A DNA stretch of 64,000 bases from Azospirillum thermophilum. GTDB taxonomy: Bacteria > Pseudomonadota > Alphaproteobacteria > Azospirillales > Azospirillaceae. The notes beneath the pieces are model-generated. The model did no database searches. It was not told where the DNA came from and was given only the letters and a program-made list of their open reading frames with translations. The translations under genes and the position numbers were made by a program. Below are positions 28,922 through 39,983 of this stretch, piece by piece; position 1 is the first letter of the stretch; the number at the start of each line of letters is the position of its first letter. The stretch is taken from the NCBI RefSeq assembly GCF_003130795.1, contig NZ_CP029358.1, positions 341,626 through 405,625 of the forward strand, read 5' to 3'.

Positions 28922-29333
28922 GGGGGCTCTCCAGATAGGCCGCGAAGGCGGACCGGACGTCCTCCGGCCAGGGCTGTGATTTGTGGGTGTCGAGCGAGGT
29001 GCAGACCACCGTCTGCGCCGCCCGGAAGCGGAGCTGCCCGTCCGAGCGCACCTCGTGCCGGAGGTCGAGGGAGGCGCCGCCGATCCGCACCACCGTCAGG
29101 CTGCAGGTCAGCGGGTCGCCCAGGAAGGACGGGGCGAGGAACTCGGTCGTCATGACGGCGGTCGGCAGGCCGAGCCGCCGCTCGGGAATGGTGGTCCGCC
29201 ACGGGAAGCCCATCGCCGTCCACCAGTCCTCCACCACGCCGTTCATCAGGTCGAAACAGCGCGGGAAGTAGACGATCCCGGCCGGGTCGCAGTCCGAGAA
29301 GCGGACGGCCCGCTGGGTCACGAATGCCGGCAT
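28899..29333 (-). CDS. Acyl-CoA thioesterase, 4-hydroxybenzoyl-CoA thioesterase fold
   Basis: 144 residues with a single hotdog domain. RFSDCDPAGIVYFPRCFDLM near residue 10 carries the catalytic Asp of the YbgC/4-HBT group. Followed by FLAPSFLGDPLTCSLTVVRIGGAS. It starts 3 bases after the acyl-CoA dehydrogenase stop, so it belongs to the same operon, and probably releases an aromatic or alicyclic acid from CoA. Confidence 0.9.
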   Translation of the reverse strand: MPAFVTQRAVRFSDCDPAGIVYFPRCFDLMNGVVEDWWTAMGFPWRTTIPERRLGLPTAVMTTEFLAPSFLGDPLTCSLTVVRIGGASLDLRHEVRSDGQLRFRAAQTVVCTSLDTHKSQPWPEDVRSAFAAYLESPHAHDPSA

Positions 29334-29336
29334 GGG

Positions 29337-30521
<1,185 letters not shown>

Positions 30522-30525
30522 CGCC

Positions 30526-31350
30526 TCAATCCCCCTTGAACTGCGGCTTCGCCTTGGCGGCGAAGGCCTCGAAGGCGCGCTGGAAATCCCTGGTCGCCAT
30601 GCAGATCGCCTGGGCCTGCGCCTCGGATTCGATCAGCTCCTCCAGCCCCATCGCCCATTCCTGGTTCAGCATGGTCTTGGTCATGCCATGGGCGAACCAC
30701 GGCCCGTCGGCGAGCGAGCGGGCGAGCGCCGTCGCCTCCTCCTCCAGGCTGTCCGCCGCGACGAGGCGGTTGTAGAAGCCCCAGGACTGCCCCTCCTCGG
30801 CGCTCATGGCGCGGCCGGTGAACAGCAGCTCGGCGGCGCGGCCCTGGCCGATGATGCGCGGCAGGATCCCGCAGGCGCCCATGTCGGCACCGGCCAGCCC
30901 GACGCGGGTGAAGAGGAAGGCGGTCTTGGCGGCCGGCGTGGCGAGGCGGAGATCGGACGCCATGGCGAGGATGGCCCCGGCCCCGGCGCAGACGCCGTCC
31001 ACCGCCGCGACGACCGGCTGCGGGCAGCGGCGCATCGCCTTGACCACGTCGCCGGTCATGCGGGTGAAGGCCAGCAGCTCCGGCATCGCCATCTTGGTCA
31101 GCGGCTCGATGATCTCGAACACGTCGCCGCCGGAGCAGAAGTTGCCGCCCTCGCCGGTCAGCACGACGGCGCGGACGTCCGACGCATGGGTCAGGTCGCG
31201 GAACAGGTCGCGCAGCTCCGCGTAGCTGTCGAAGGTCAGCGGATTCTTGCGGTCCGGCCGGTTCAGCCGGATGGTCGCGACGCGCCCGTCCCCGCTCGCC
31301 TCATAGCGGAAATGCCGGGCCTGATAGTCCTTGAACGGCCGCTTGTTCAT
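30526..31350 (-). CDS. Enoyl-CoA hydratase/isomerase family protein
   Basis: 274 residues, crotonase fold. Oxyanion-hole segments are [15 protein letters not shown] near residue 67 and [19 protein letters not shown] near 113. The usual first active-site Glu position reads [20 protein letters not shown], with Val instead of Glu and Asp at the second site, so hydratase activity is not assured and a ring-opening or isomerase role is possible. Start 31350 (MNKRPFKDY) follows AGGAGGACT; the open frame to 31455 is read-through. Confidence 0.9.
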   Translation of the reverse strand: MNKRPFKDYQARHFRYEASGDGRVATIRLNRPDRKNPLTFDSYAELRDLFRDLTHASDVRAVVLTGEGGNFCSGGDVFEIIEPLTKMAMPELLAFTRMTGDVVKAMRRCPQPVVAAVDGVCAGAGAILAMASDLRLATPAAKTAFLFTRVGLAGADMGACGILPRIIGQGRAAELLFTGRAMSAEEGQSWGFYNRLVAADSLEEEATALARSLADGPWFAHGMTKTMLNQEWAMGLEELIESEAQAQAICMATRDFQRAFEAFAAKAKPQFKGD

Positions 31351-31376
31351 GCCGCGAGTCCTCCTGGTTCTTCTTG

Positions 31377-32174
31377 TCAGCCCGCCAGCACTTCGCCGCC
31401 GGCGACCGCGATGGCCTGCCCGTTGATCGACTGCGCGCCCGGCGAGGCGAGCCACAGCACGGCGTCCGCCACCTCCTCCGGCCTGACGAGGCGTCCCTGC
31501 GGGTTGGCCCCGGCAAGCTCGGCGACCGCCTGCTCCGCACTGCGCCCGGTCTTCTCAGTGATGGTGCGCACCGCCGCCTGCAGCAGCGGCGTGTCGGTGA
31601 AGCCGGGGCAGACGGCATTGACCGTGATGCCGGTCCGCGCCAGCTCCAGCGCCAGCGCGCGGGTCAGCCCAACCACCCCGTGCTTGGCCGCGCAATAGGC
31701 GGCGACATAGGCGTAGCCGGTCAGCCCGGCGGTGGAGGCGACGTTGACGATGCGCGCGCCCTCCCCCGTCGCCTTCAGGTCCGGCAGGACCGCCTGCGTC
31801 ACCTGGAAGACGCCGGTCAGATCGACCGCCATCACCTGCGACCACATGGCGAGGCTGGTCTTCTCGAAGGGGGCGCTCGGCGCCTCGCCGGCATTGTTGA
31901 CCAGCAGGGCGACCGGGCCGAAGCCGGCGCGGGCGGTCTCCAGCCCGCGGGCGATGGCCGCGGGATCGGTCACGTCGAAGCCGTCGGCCACCTGCGCCCG
32001 TCCCGTGCCGCAAGCCTGCGCGATGCGCCCGGCCACCGCCTCCAGCGGGTCCCGGCGGCGCCCGGCGAGCGTGACGCGGGCGCCGGCCCCGGCGAGCGCC
32101 AGCGCGATGGCCGCGCCGATGCCGCTGCCGGCCCCGGTCACCAGCGCATGGCGCCCTTCCAGCCGGCCGCTCAC
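31377..32174 (-). CDS. Short-chain dehydrogenase, probable 3-hydroxyacyl-CoA dehydrogenase
   Basis: 265 residues, classical [23 protein letters not shown] near residue 13, [14 protein letters not shown] near 91, the catalytic Ser in [12 protein letters not shown] and YCAAK near 160. Start is GTG 32174, overlapping the upstream stop as GTGA; this fixes the start although a far longer frame is open. Coupled to the fused monooxygenase and followed by hydratase and dehydrogenase, it likely performs the hydroxyacyl step of a beta-oxidation-like sequence. Confidence 0.9.
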   Translation of the reverse strand: MSGRLEGRHALVTGAGSGIGAAIALALAGAGARVTLAGRRRDPLEAVAGRIAQACGTGRAQVADGFDVTDPAAIARGLETARAGFGPVALLVNNAGEAPSAPFEKTSLAMWSQVMAVDLTGVFQVTQAVLPDLKATGEGARIVNVASTAGLTGYAYVAAYCAAKHGVVGLTRALALELARTGITVNAVCPGFTDTPLLQAAVRTITEKTGRSAEQAVAELAGANPQGRLVRPEEVADAVLWLASPGAQSINGQAIAVAGGEVLAG

Positions 32175-34498
32175 TTGGCCGGCCCTCCGGCCAGCGCCGC
32201 GGCACGGGCGAGGTTGGTCTCGTACTGCATCTTGCCGGAGCGGTACTGCCTGGGCCACGCGATCTCCGTCAGGCCGATCTTCGCCGCCTCGTGCAGCGCC
32301 CAGGCCGGGTCGGCCAGATGCGGGCGGGCGACGGCGCAGAGGTCGGCGCGGCCGGCGGCGATGACCGAATTGGCGTGGTCGGCCTCCGAAATGGCGCCGA
32401 CCGCGATGGTCGGGATGCCCACCTCGTTGCGGATCTTGTCGGAGAAGGGGGTCTGGAACAGCCGGCCGTAGACCGGCTTCTCCTCCTTCGACACCTGTCC
32501 GGAGGAACAGTCGATCATGTCGGCCCCAGCCTCCTTGAACATGCGGGCGAAGATCGCCGCGTCGTCCGGCGTGTTGCCGCCCTCGACCCAGTCGTGGCAG
32601 GACAGGCGGACCGAGATGGGCTTGTCCTGCGGCCACACCGCGCGGATGGCATGGAACACCTCCAGCGGGAAGCGGGCGCGGTTTTCGTGCGACCCGCCAT
32701 ACTCGTCCTCGCGCCGGTTGGTCAGCGGCGACAGGAAGCTCGACAGCAGATAGCCGTGGGCGCAGTGCAGCTCCAGCCAGTCCGCCCCGGTCTCCGCGGC
32801 GAGTTTGGCGGAGCGGACGAAGTCGTCGCGCACCCGGTCCATGTCGGCCCGGTCCATCGCCCGCGGCACCTGCGAGTGCGGCAGGTACGGCAGGGCGGAG
32901 GCGGAGATCAGCGGCCAGCCCCCCTCCTCCAGCGGCTGGTCGATGCCCTCCCAGGCCAGCTTCGTCGCCCCCTTGCGCCCGGCATGGCCGAGCTGGATGC
33001 CGACCTTGGCGTCGCTGTTGGCGTGGATGAACGCCACCATGCGCCTCCAGCCGTCCCGTTGCTCCCCGTTCCACAGGCCGAGGCAGCCGGGGGTGATGCG
33101 GGCGTCGGGCGACACGCAGGTCATCTCGCCGAACACCAGCCCCGCCCCGCCCATGGCGCGGGCACCGAGATGCACCAGATGGAAGTCGCCGGCCACCCCG
33201 TCCGTCGCCGAGTACATCGCCATCGGCGACACAACGATGCGGTTGGGCAGCGTGACGCCGCGGATGCTGTAGGGGGTGAACATCGGCGGCAGCGCCCGCT
33301 CGCCCTCGGCCACCGTCAGGCCGCTGCGCCGGGCGAACCAGCGCTCGTACCCCTCCAGCCAGTCCTTGTCGCGCAGCCGCAGATTCTCGTGGCTGATGCG
33401 CTGCGAGCGGGTGAGCATGGAGTACATGAACTGCTCGGGCTCCAGCGTGTCGGCATAGCGGTCGCCGACCACCTCGAACCACTCCATGGCGTTGCGCGCG
33501 GCGTTCTGGATGCGCGCCACGTCGACCCGCCGCACCTCCTCATAGGCCTCCAGCACCTCGGGGATGCGCGCCGCGTCGTGGCCAAGGATCTGGAACTGGT
33601 TGGTCAGCTCGATGGCGTCGTCGATGGCGAGCTTGGTGCCCGACCCGATGGCGAAATGCGCGGTGTGGGCGGCGTCGCCCATCAGCACGACATGGCTGTT
33701 GCCGTTGAAGTGGCTCCACTTGCCGCAGATCAGCCGGTAGAAGTTCAGCCAGGCCGACCCGCGCAGGTGCCGCGCGTTGGTCATCAGCCTGGCGCCGTCC
33801 AGCACCTCGGCGAACAGCGTCTCGCAGAAGTCGATCGACTGCTGCTGGTCCATCTCGCCCAGCTTGTGGGCCTCGTAGGCCTCCTCCGTCGTCTCGACGA
33901 TGAAGGTCGAGGTCTCGGCGTCGAACTTGTAGATGTGCGCCTGGAACCAGCCGTGCTCGGTCTTGCGGAAATCGAAGGTGAAGGCGTCGTACTGCTTGTG
34001 GGTGCCGAGCCAGATGTAGCGGTTCGGCCGCAGCAGCAGGTCGGGCTGGAAGACGTCCTCGTAGCGCTTGCGGATCTGCGACCACACGCCGTCCGACGCG
34101 ATGATCAGGTCGGCGTCGGGGAACTCCAGGTCGGACTCGACCTCGCGTTCGAACACCAGCTCGACCCCCAGCGCCTCGCAGCGGGCCTGCAGGATGTTCA
34201 GCAGCCGCTTGCGGCCGATCCCGACGAAGCCGTGGCCGGTGGTGCGCAGGCGCCGGCCCTTGATCAGCAGCTCGATGTCGTCCCAGTGGTTGAAGGCCTG
34301 CTCGATCTCCGCCGCCGTCTCGGCGTCCCAGCGGCGCATCGCCTCCATGGTGGCGTCGGAGAAGACGACGCCCCACCCGAAGGTGTCGTAGGGGCGGTTG
34401 CGCTCCACCACCGTCACGGAATGCGCCGGGTGCAGCTTCTTCATCAGGAGTGCGAAGTAGAGCCCCGCCGGGCCGCCGCCGATGCAGACGATGCGCAT
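32171..34498 (-). CDS. Bifunctional salicylyl-CoA 5-hydroxylase / 2-aminobenzoyl-CoA monooxygenase-reductase
   Basis: 775 residues, a two-domain fusion. Residues 1 to about 390 form a flavin monooxygenase: [20 protein letters not shown] (FAD loop), [17 protein letters not shown] and [20 protein letters not shown]. From about 398 an old-yellow-enzyme type NADH:flavin oxidoreductase follows: [45 protein letters not shown]. This is the architecture of 2-aminobenzoyl-CoA monooxygenase/reductase of Azoarcus and of salicylyl-CoA 5-hydroxylases. Which substrate applies cannot be read from sequence; anthraniloyl-CoA fits the neighbours. GGGAGGGGA lies 7 bases before ATG 34498. Confidence 0.93.
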   Translation of the reverse strand: MRIVCIGGGPAGLYFALLMKKLHPAHSVTVVERNRPYDTFGWGVVFSDATMEAMRRWDAETAAEIEQAFNHWDDIELLIKGRRLRTTGHGFVGIGRKRLLNILQARCEALGVELVFEREVESDLEFPDADLIIASDGVWSQIRKRYEDVFQPDLLLRPNRYIWLGTHKQYDAFTFDFRKTEHGWFQAHIYKFDAETSTFIVETTEEAYEAHKLGEMDQQQSIDFCETLFAEVLDGARLMTNARHLRGSAWLNFYRLICGKWSHFNGNSHVVLMGDAAHTAHFAIGSGTKLAIDDAIELTNQFQILGHDAARIPEVLEAYEEVRRVDVARIQNAARNAMEWFEVVGDRYADTLEPEQFMYSMLTRSQRISHENLRLRDKDWLEGYERWFARRSGLTVAEGERALPPMFTPYSIRGVTLPNRIVVSPMAMYSATDGVAGDFHLVHLGARAMGGAGLVFGEMTCVSPDARITPGCLGLWNGEQRDGWRRMVAFIHANSDAKVGIQLGHAGRKGATKLAWEGIDQPLEEGGWPLISASALPYLPHSQVPRAMDRADMDRVRDDFVRSAKLAAETGADWLELHCAHGYLLSSFLSPLTNRREDEYGGSHENRARFPLEVFHAIRAVWPQDKPISVRLSCHDWVEGGNTPDDAAIFARMFKEAGADMIDCSSGQVSKEEKPVYGRLFQTPFSDKIRNEVGIPTIAVGAISEADHANSVIAAGRADLCAVARPHLADPAWALHEAAKIGLTEIAWPRQYRSGKMQYETNLARAAALAGGPAK

Positions 34499-34549
34499 GG
34501 AGTCCCCTCCCTGGTCGGGCGCCGTCCGCATCCTCCGGACCGGTCGCCC

Positions 34550-34598
34550 TGTCAATGTTTGACAATTCAAATATAGAGGCGTCAAAGGTCCCTGTCAA
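34550..34598 (-). promoter_or_regulatory. Promoter and operator for the monooxygenase-RidA transcription unit
   Basis: On the minus strand TTGACA (34598-34593) and TATATT (34575-34570) are 17 bases apart, a near-consensus sigma-70 promoter. Directly downstream lies the perfect dyad TGTCAA-ACA-TTGACA (34564-34550), which would cover the start site. This indicates that the genes from 34498 down to 28526 have their own regulated promoter. The regulator is not obvious from the window. Confidence 0.72.
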
Positions 34599-34669
34599 CG
34601 ACCGTGCCGGGACCACCGAGACCCCTTGCCCAGCCGTCGCCCCACACCGCGGCCTCCTCGGCTCGTGCC

Positions 34670-35401
34670 TCAGATCGTCACGGATCCGACGCTGGCGCCG
34701 CCGCAGACATAGAGGACCTGCCCGGTCACGAATCCGGCCTCGCGGGCGGCGAAGAAGGCCACGGCGTTCGCCACGTCCTCCGTCCGGCCCAGCCGCTTCA
34801 CCGGGATGCTGGCGGCCAGCGCCGTCTCGCGCGCGCTGCCGGGGGTGATGACGTCCTGGAACATGGCGGTGTCCTGGATCGGGCCGGGCGCCACCACGTT
34901 GACGGTGATGCCGTGCGGCCCCAGCTCCAGCGCCCAGGTGCGCGCCATGCCGATCATGCCGGCCTTGGTCGCCGAGTAGGCGGTGCGGGTCTGCAGGCCC
35001 AGCGCCGCGCGCGACGACATCAGGACGACGCGCCCGAAGCCCGCCGCCTTCATCGCCGGCAGGGCGGCCTGCAGCAGGATCAGCGGCGCGCCGAGGTGGA
35101 GCTGCGTCAGGCCGTGCAGGTCGTCCTGCGCCACCTCCTCGACCAGCTTCGGCCAGATGACGCCGGCATTGTGGACGATGTGGCTGACGGCATGGCGCCG
35201 CGTCACCTCGGCCGCCGCCTCGGCGGTGGCGGCGGCGTCGAGCAGGTCGACCTCCAGCGCCTCCAGCCGCTCGTGGCTCCAGGACGGGCTGCGCCGCGCC
35301 AGCGACACCACCCGGTAGCCGTCCGCCAGCATCCGGCGGACGATCCCCTCGCCGATGCCGGTGCTGCCACCGGTGACGAGGGCGACGGGAACACTGCTCA
35401 T
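34670..35401 (-). CDS. Short-chain dehydrogenase/reductase
   Basis: 243 residues, classical SDR: TGGSTGIGEGIVRRMLADGY near residue 10, HIVHNAGVIWPKLVEEV, RVVLMSSRAALGLQTRTAYS and the YSATKAG active site near 150. It lies 56 bases downstream of the CoA ligase, in the same direction, as last cistron of the unit that begins with the oxidoreductase genes. An alcohol or hydroxy-acid dehydrogenase step on the ring-side-chain intermediate is likely; substrate unknown. Confidence 0.9.
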   Translation of the reverse strand: MSSVPVALVTGGSTGIGEGIVRRMLADGYRVVSLARRSPSWSHERLEALEVDLLDAAATAEAAAEVTRRHAVSHIVHNAGVIWPKLVEEVAQDDLHGLTQLHLGAPLILLQAALPAMKAAGFGRVVLMSSRAALGLQTRTAYSATKAGMIGMARTWALELGPHGITVNVVAPGPIQDTAMFQDVITPGSARETALAASIPVKRLGRTEDVANAVAFFAAREAGFVTGQVLYVCGGASVGSVTI

Positions 35402-35457
35402 TGGACATCTCCCGAGGCTGTGCGGTCACCCTCCCCCCGAGGGGGAGAGAGGGGGCC

Positions 35458-37080
35458 TCAGCCCCGCTTCTTCATCGCCCGCGTGTCGATGGCGGTCCCC
35501 GCCGCGACGATGCGGGCCACCAGCTCCTTCAACTGGCCGCGCTGGATCTTCTGGGTCGAGGTCAGCGGCAGCTCCTCCACGAAGGCGACCCAGCCCGGCG
35601 CCTTGTAGTAGGCGAGCCGCGACAGGCAGTGCGACACCAGACCGGCGGCCAGCGCCTCCCGCTCGCCCTCCCCCGCCGGCTCCTTCGTCACCACGCAGGC
35701 CAGCACCTCGTCGCCGCGCACCGCGTCGGGCGCCGCCGCCACCGCCACCGCCTTCACCGCGGGATGGCGCAGCAGCACCCCCTCCACCTCCACCGCCGAG
35801 ATGTTCTCGCCGGACCGGCGGATCACGTTCTTCTTGCGGTCGACGAAGTGGAAGGAGCCGTCCGGCCCCCGCCGCACCACGTCGCCGGTGTGGAACCAGC
35901 CGCCGGCCCAGGCCTCGGCCGTCGCCTCGGCATCCTTCAGATATTCGCGGAAGAAGCCGAAGCGCGGGCTGTCGCCGGCCCGGCGGACCAGCAGCTCGCC
36001 CGGCTCGTCCGCCCCGGCCTCCCCGCCGCCCTCCGCCACCACCCGCACCTCGATGGAGGGGTGGACGCGGCCGAAGCAGTTCGACCCGACATGGCGCGGC
36101 TCCTCGCCGGCGGCGATCACCGCGCCGGCCCCCGTCTCGGTCATCGCCCAGGCCTCGATCAGCGGGAAGCCGAAGCGCGCCTCGAAGGGCGCCTGCAGCT
36201 CGCGCGGCACCCCGGCGCCGAAGCCGAAGCGCACCGCATGGTCGCGGTCGCGCGGGTCCTCCGGCAGGCCGATCAGCATGGAGGGCATGACGCCGAGATA
36301 ATGGACGATGGTGGCGCCCGACTGCCGCACGCTGTCCCACCAGCTCCGCGGATGGAAGCGGTCCACCGCGATCAGGCAGCCGCCGGTGGCGACCATCGCC
36401 ATGGCGCTGTAGGCCATCGCGTTCATGTGGAAGACCGGCAGCGGGGTCAGCATCCGCTCGGCGCCCGGCCGCATGGCGATCAGCCCGCCGGTCCCGCTGT
36501 ACCAGCGCCCGGCCTCCAGGAAATACTCGTTGGGCAGGACGCAGCCCTTCGGCCGCCCGGTGGTGCCCGAGGTGTAGAGCAGCGCGCATTCGCTGTCGAT
36601 GTCCGGCACCCCGCCCCGCGGCGGCGCGCTCGGCGCCGGGGGCGGCGCCTCGCCCGGCTCCACCACCGCCACCACGCGGGCCACCGCGGCGGCGGCGGCG
36701 AGGATGTCCTGCCGGCGCGACGGGATCGCCACCGCCGCCACCAGCTCCGAATGGCCGATCAGATATTCCAGCTCGGCCGAGCGCATGTCAGGGTTGATCG
36801 GCACCACCGAGATGCCGAGCCGGTTCAGCGCGAACCAGGTCAGGAAGAAGGCCGGCCGGTTCTCCAGCAGCAGCCCGACGCGGTGCCCATGGCCGTAGCC
36901 GGCGGCGCTCCAGGCCGCGGCGCTGCGCTCCACGAGAGCGGCGGCGGCGGCGTAGGAGATTTCCCCCGCCTCGATGCCGTAGATGCCGGCGGTTTCCGGC
37001 AGGACGGCCAGGAAGGGCCGGTCGGGCCAGGTGGCCGCCGCGTGGCCGAAGGCGTTGGCGACGGTGGCATGGTCGAGCAT
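35458..37080 (-). CDS. Class I adenylate-forming acyl-CoA ligase
   Basis: 540 residues; forms an acyl-AMP, then the CoA thioester. Motifs: LLYTSGTTGRPKGCVLPN near residue 167, EAWAMTETGAG near 302, GGWFHTGDVVRRGPD near 385 and KKNVIRRSGENISAVEVEG near 407. Closest overall to CaiC/long-chain type ligases. Start 37080 (MLDHATVANAFGHAA) lies 8 bases after the dioxygenase beta stop. In context it could activate an indolic acid or anthranilate; substrate not determinable. Confidence 0.9.
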   Translation of the reverse strand: MLDHATVANAFGHAAATWPDRPFLAVLPETAGIYGIEAGEISYAAAAALVERSAAAWSAAGYGHGHRVGLLLENRPAFFLTWFALNRLGISVVPINPDMRSAELEYLIGHSELVAAVAIPSRRQDILAAAAAVARVVAVVEPGEAPPPAPSAPPRGGVPDIDSECALLYTSGTTGRPKGCVLPNEYFLEAGRWYSGTGGLIAMRPGAERMLTPLPVFHMNAMAYSAMAMVATGGCLIAVDRFHPRSWWDSVRQSGATIVHYLGVMPSMLIGLPEDPRDRDHAVRFGFGAGVPRELQAPFEARFGFPLIEAWAMTETGAGAVIAAGEEPRHVGSNCFGRVHPSIEVRVVAEGGGEAGADEPGELLVRRAGDSPRFGFFREYLKDAEATAEAWAGGWFHTGDVVRRGPDGSFHFVDRKKNVIRRSGENISAVEVEGVLLRHPAVKAVAVAAAPDAVRGDEVLACVVTKEPAGEGEREALAAGLVSHCLSRLAYYKAPGWVAFVEELPLTSTQKIQRGQLKELVARIVAAGTAIDTRAMKKRG

Positions 37081-37088
37081 CGCCGGCC

Positions 37089-37610
37089 TCACGGGAAAAG
37101 CTGGATGTTGCCGAAGGCGGCGTCGCAGTTCACCAGATCGACGCGCTTCAGCGTCATCCGCAGCCGGCCGTCCACGACCGTCAGGTGGTGCGTCGCCCAG
37201 GCGGCGTAGAGCGTCTGCTCGTCCCGCCGCGCCTCGACATAGTGCATCGGCGTCCAGGTGACGTAGCGGTTGGCCCCCTCGTCGCGGACGTCGACCATCG
37301 GCGTCTGCAGCAGATGATGGCAGCGGCTCTGCGGCTGCTGCGAGAAGGTGCGCCGGCCCTTCAGCCGCTCCACCCGGACCTTCAGCAGCAGCAGGTCCTC
37401 GTACATCAGCGAGCAGGTCAGGCGCGGGTCGGTCTGCCCATGCTCCAGCGGCACCCAGTAATGGCCGTCGGGGGTGAACAGCTCCAGCCACTCCTCATGG
37501 CGCTGCTGGTCGAGCAGCCGCGCCTCGCGCGTCACGAACTCGACGAGCTGCGCGTCGGTCGGACTCCCGGTGATCGAAGCCGCGGAGATCGGAGTCGTCA
37601 TGTCGGTCAT
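37089..37610 (-). CDS. Aromatic-ring-hydroxylating dioxygenase beta subunit
   Basis: 173 residues with the SnoaL-like cone fold of dioxygenase small subunits: EFVTREARLLDQQRHEEWLE, LFTPDGHYWVPLEHGQ and a C-terminal DGRLRMTLKRVDLVNCDAAF. It is structural, binding the alpha subunit. Lies 10 bases after the alpha gene and 8 before the CoA ligase. Start at 37610 (MTDMTTPIS); the second ATG in the same frame three codons later is equally possible. Confidence 0.92.
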   Translation of the reverse strand: MTDMTTPISAASITGSPTDAQLVEFVTREARLLDQQRHEEWLELFTPDGHYWVPLEHGQTDPRLTCSLMYEDLLLLKVRVERLKGRRTFSQQPQSRCHHLLQTPMVDVRDEGANRYVTWTPMHYVEARRDEQTLYAAWATHHLTVVDGRLRMTLKRVDLVNCDAAFGNIQLFP

Positions 37611-37620
37611 GGTCTGCCCC

Positions 37621-38934
37621 TCACATCCCGGCGGTCATGTACTTGACCCAGGCGCGGAACTGGTTGCGCATCTGCCACTCGTTGGTGCCGTTGGTGACGG
37701 CCTCCCCCTCCACCCGTTCGCCGGGATCGTAGAGGCGCTGGACGTTGACCCAGGGATTGCCGTCGCTGGCCAGCGCCTCCTGGGCGCGCTCGTACATCTC
37801 CAGGTCGTCGTGGCCGACCACCGAGGTCGGGGCATTGACCAGGCGGTTGTACATCAGCGTGCGTTCCAGCAGCAGGTCGGGCGCGTCGACCAGCCGGAAG
37901 GTCCAGCTCTCGACCAGCGTGCGGTCGGCGGCGATCGGGCGGAACACGCGCAGGAGCTGGATCGGCCCCTTGATCATGATGTTGGGGAAATAGACGGTGT
38001 TGTGCCGCGCCTCGTCCATGATCGCCTTGGCGCGCTCCTCGCCGTAGGCCGCACTCATCTTCTCGAAGTATCCCGGCACCGCCGAATAGTCGGAGTGGAT
38101 GGAGTGGCTGACGCCGGTATGGCCGTGTCCGTTCTCCCACACCCGGATCTTCATGTTCTCGAAGAACTCGTAGGGGCTGACGAAGGGCGCGAAGATCTCC
38201 ACCGCCATCGGCTTGGGCGTGCCGGGCGGGGCGGCGTTCCACACCGACACCGCCGTCCCGGCCGAGCTTTCATGCGCGACCATCGGGTGGCAGGTGTCGG
38301 TCTGGTTCTCGACCAGCATCTTCCAGTTGCAGTTGTGCATGTAGCGCAGCACGCCGCCCGCCACCTCCAGCCGCCCGGCCGGCGAGCGGTCGATCATGTT
38401 GTCGAGGCTCGACAGGCTCTGCCCGAAATAGGTCTCGAACGCCTCGCCGCTCGCGGCCAGCCGGGCGAAGACGAAGCCGCGATAGTTCCGCACGTTGCCG
38501 ACCGCGGTCATGCCCTTGGCGGCGTGGCTGTCCTCGAAGCCGGTGTTCTCGTAGCCCTTCTTCAGCGGGATCGACAGCAGGCTGCCGTCGGTCCTGAAGG
38601 ACCAGGCATGGTAGGGGCAGCGGAAGAACTTGCCGGTATTGCCGCAGGGCTCGCCCGCCACCTTGACGCCCTTGTGCGGGCAGCGGTTGTAGAGGACGCG
38701 GACGCTGCCGTCGCTGTGGCGGACCATCACCACCGGCTGCCTGCCGATGGTCGTCGTGAAGAAATCGCCGGGGTTCGGCACCTGGCTGTCGTGGCCGACA
38801 TAGACCCAGGCGTTGGCGAAGAGCTGCTCCATCTCCAGCTCGAAGACCTCGGGATCGGTGTAGAGATCCCGGTGGACCTCGGTCTCGCGCACCAGCCCGC
38901 GGATGGCGTCGACGTTTCCTCTGTATTTGCCCAT
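37621..38934 (-). CDS. Aromatic-ring-hydroxylating dioxygenase alpha subunit (Rieske)
   Basis: 437 residues. Rieske 2Fe-2S ligands: CPHKGVKVAG near residue 80 and FRCPYHAWSF near 100. The mononuclear iron site is NWKMLVENQTDTCHPMVAH near 205, giving the D-x2-H-x4-H pattern. Together with beta subunit and reductase it inserts O2 into an aromatic substrate in the cytoplasm. The combination with indolepyruvate-type oxidoreductase and MarR recalls the reported iad-type indole-3-acetate dioxygenase loci; that match is from memory and needs comparison. GGGAGG about 10 bases upstream supports ATG 38934; the open frame beyond is read-through. Confidence 0.93.
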   Translation of the reverse strand: MGKYRGNVDAIRGLVRETEVHRDLYTDPEVFELEMEQLFANAWVYVGHDSQVPNPGDFFTTTIGRQPVVMVRHSDGSVRVLYNRCPHKGVKVAGEPCGNTGKFFRCPYHAWSFRTDGSLLSIPLKKGYENTGFEDSHAAKGMTAVGNVRNYRGFVFARLAASGEAFETYFGQSLSSLDNMIDRSPAGRLEVAGGVLRYMHNCNWKMLVENQTDTCHPMVAHESSAGTAVSVWNAAPPGTPKPMAVEIFAPFVSPYEFFENMKIRVWENGHGHTGVSHSIHSDYSAVPGYFEKMSAAYGEERAKAIMDEARHNTVYFPNIMIKGPIQLLRVFRPIAADRTLVESWTFRLVDAPDLLLERTLMYNRLVNAPTSVVGHDDLEMYERAQEALASDGNPWVNVQRLYDPGERVEGEAVTNGTNEWQMRNQFRAWVKYMTAGM

Positions 38935-39017
38935 GGAGTGTGTCCTCCCTTGATCGGACGGTGCGCCGCGCGTGTCGTGTCCCCTCGCCGGCGGAGCGGC
39001 GGGGACGGTCCCTTCCC

Positions 39018-39983
39018 TTACAAATCCAGCACCAGCCGCGGCGTCTTCGAGCGCGACACGCAGATCTGCATCACCGTGTTGGACGCCTTCTCCCGCTCGG
39101 TCAGCAGGTAGTCGCGGTGGTCGGGAACGCCGTCCAGCACGCTGACCTGGCAGATGCCGCAGTCGCCGCGCTTGCAGTCGTACATCGGGTCCATCCCGGC
39201 CTCGATCAGCACCTCCAGGATGGTCTTGTCCGGCGGCACGACGAAGCTGCGGCCGCTGCTCTCCAGCACCACCTCGAAGGACTGGTCGCCCTCCTGCGGC
39301 GCCGCCGCGGCGAAGATCTCGAAGCGCAGCCGCCCCTCGCTCCAGCCCAGCCGGCCGGCCGCCCCGCGCGCCGCCTCGATCATGGCGAGCGGCCCGCAGA
39401 CATAGAGCGGCTCGCCCGCCGTCAGCCCGGCCATCAGGCCCGGCAGGTCGAAGACCCGCCCGGCCTCGTCGTCGGCATGGACCGCCAGCGCCCCGCCCGC
39501 CGCCGCCTCGCACTCCGCCAGGAAGGCGAGCTGGCCGCGGCTGCGCCCGGCGTAATGGAAGCGGAAGGGATGGCGGGAGGCCCGCAGCCACGCAGCCATG
39601 GACAGGATCGGCGTCACCCCGATGCCGCCGGCCACCAGCACCACCGGGGCATCCGCCGGTTCCAGCGGGAAGTTGTTGGCCGGCGGCGAGACGGTCACCC
39701 GGTCGCCCACCGCCAGCCCATGCATGTAGGCCGAGCCGCCGGTGCTCTTCTCCTCCAGCCGCACGCCCAGCAGATAGCTGTCCGGCCGGGTGGTGGCGCC
39801 GGGCTCCGGCCGCGGGTTGATCAGGCTGTAGGAGCGGTCGTCGCCGCCCGGCAGGCGCACCTTGACATGGGCGCCCGGCTCCCAGCTCGGCAGCGGCTCG
39901 CCATGCGGGCGGGCCAGCCGGATCGCCCGGACCAGCGGGGTCTCGCCGCGGATCTCCGTCACCACGAGGTCGAGGCTGTCCAT
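39018..39983 (-). CDS. Dioxygenase reductase, VanB/PDR-type ferredoxin reductase
   Basis: 321 residues. FMN/FAD-binding barrel (RSYSLINPRPEP near residue 50), NAD-binding domain (VLVAGGIGVTPILSMAAWLR near 112), and a C-terminal plant-type 2Fe-2S domain with CKRGDCGICQVSVLDG and a final Cys in VMQICVSRS. It passes NAD(P)H electrons to the Rieske oxygenase. The start overlaps the preceding stop by one base (TGATG); 83 bases separate its end from the alpha gene. Confidence 0.93.
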   Translation of the reverse strand: MDSLDLVVTEIRGETPLVRAIRLARPHGEPLPSWEPGAHVKVRLPGGDDRSYSLINPRPEPGATTRPDSYLLGVRLEEKSTGGSAYMHGLAVGDRVTVSPPANNFPLEPADAPVVLVAGGIGVTPILSMAAWLRASRHPFRFHYAGRSRGQLAFLAECEAAAGGALAVHADDEAGRVFDLPGLMAGLTAGEPLYVCGPLAMIEAARGAAGRLGWSEGRLRFEIFAAAAPQEGDQSFEVVLESSGRSFVVPPDKTILEVLIEAGMDPMYDCKRGDCGICQVSVLDGVPDHRDYLLTEREKASNTVMQICVSRSKTPRLVLDL

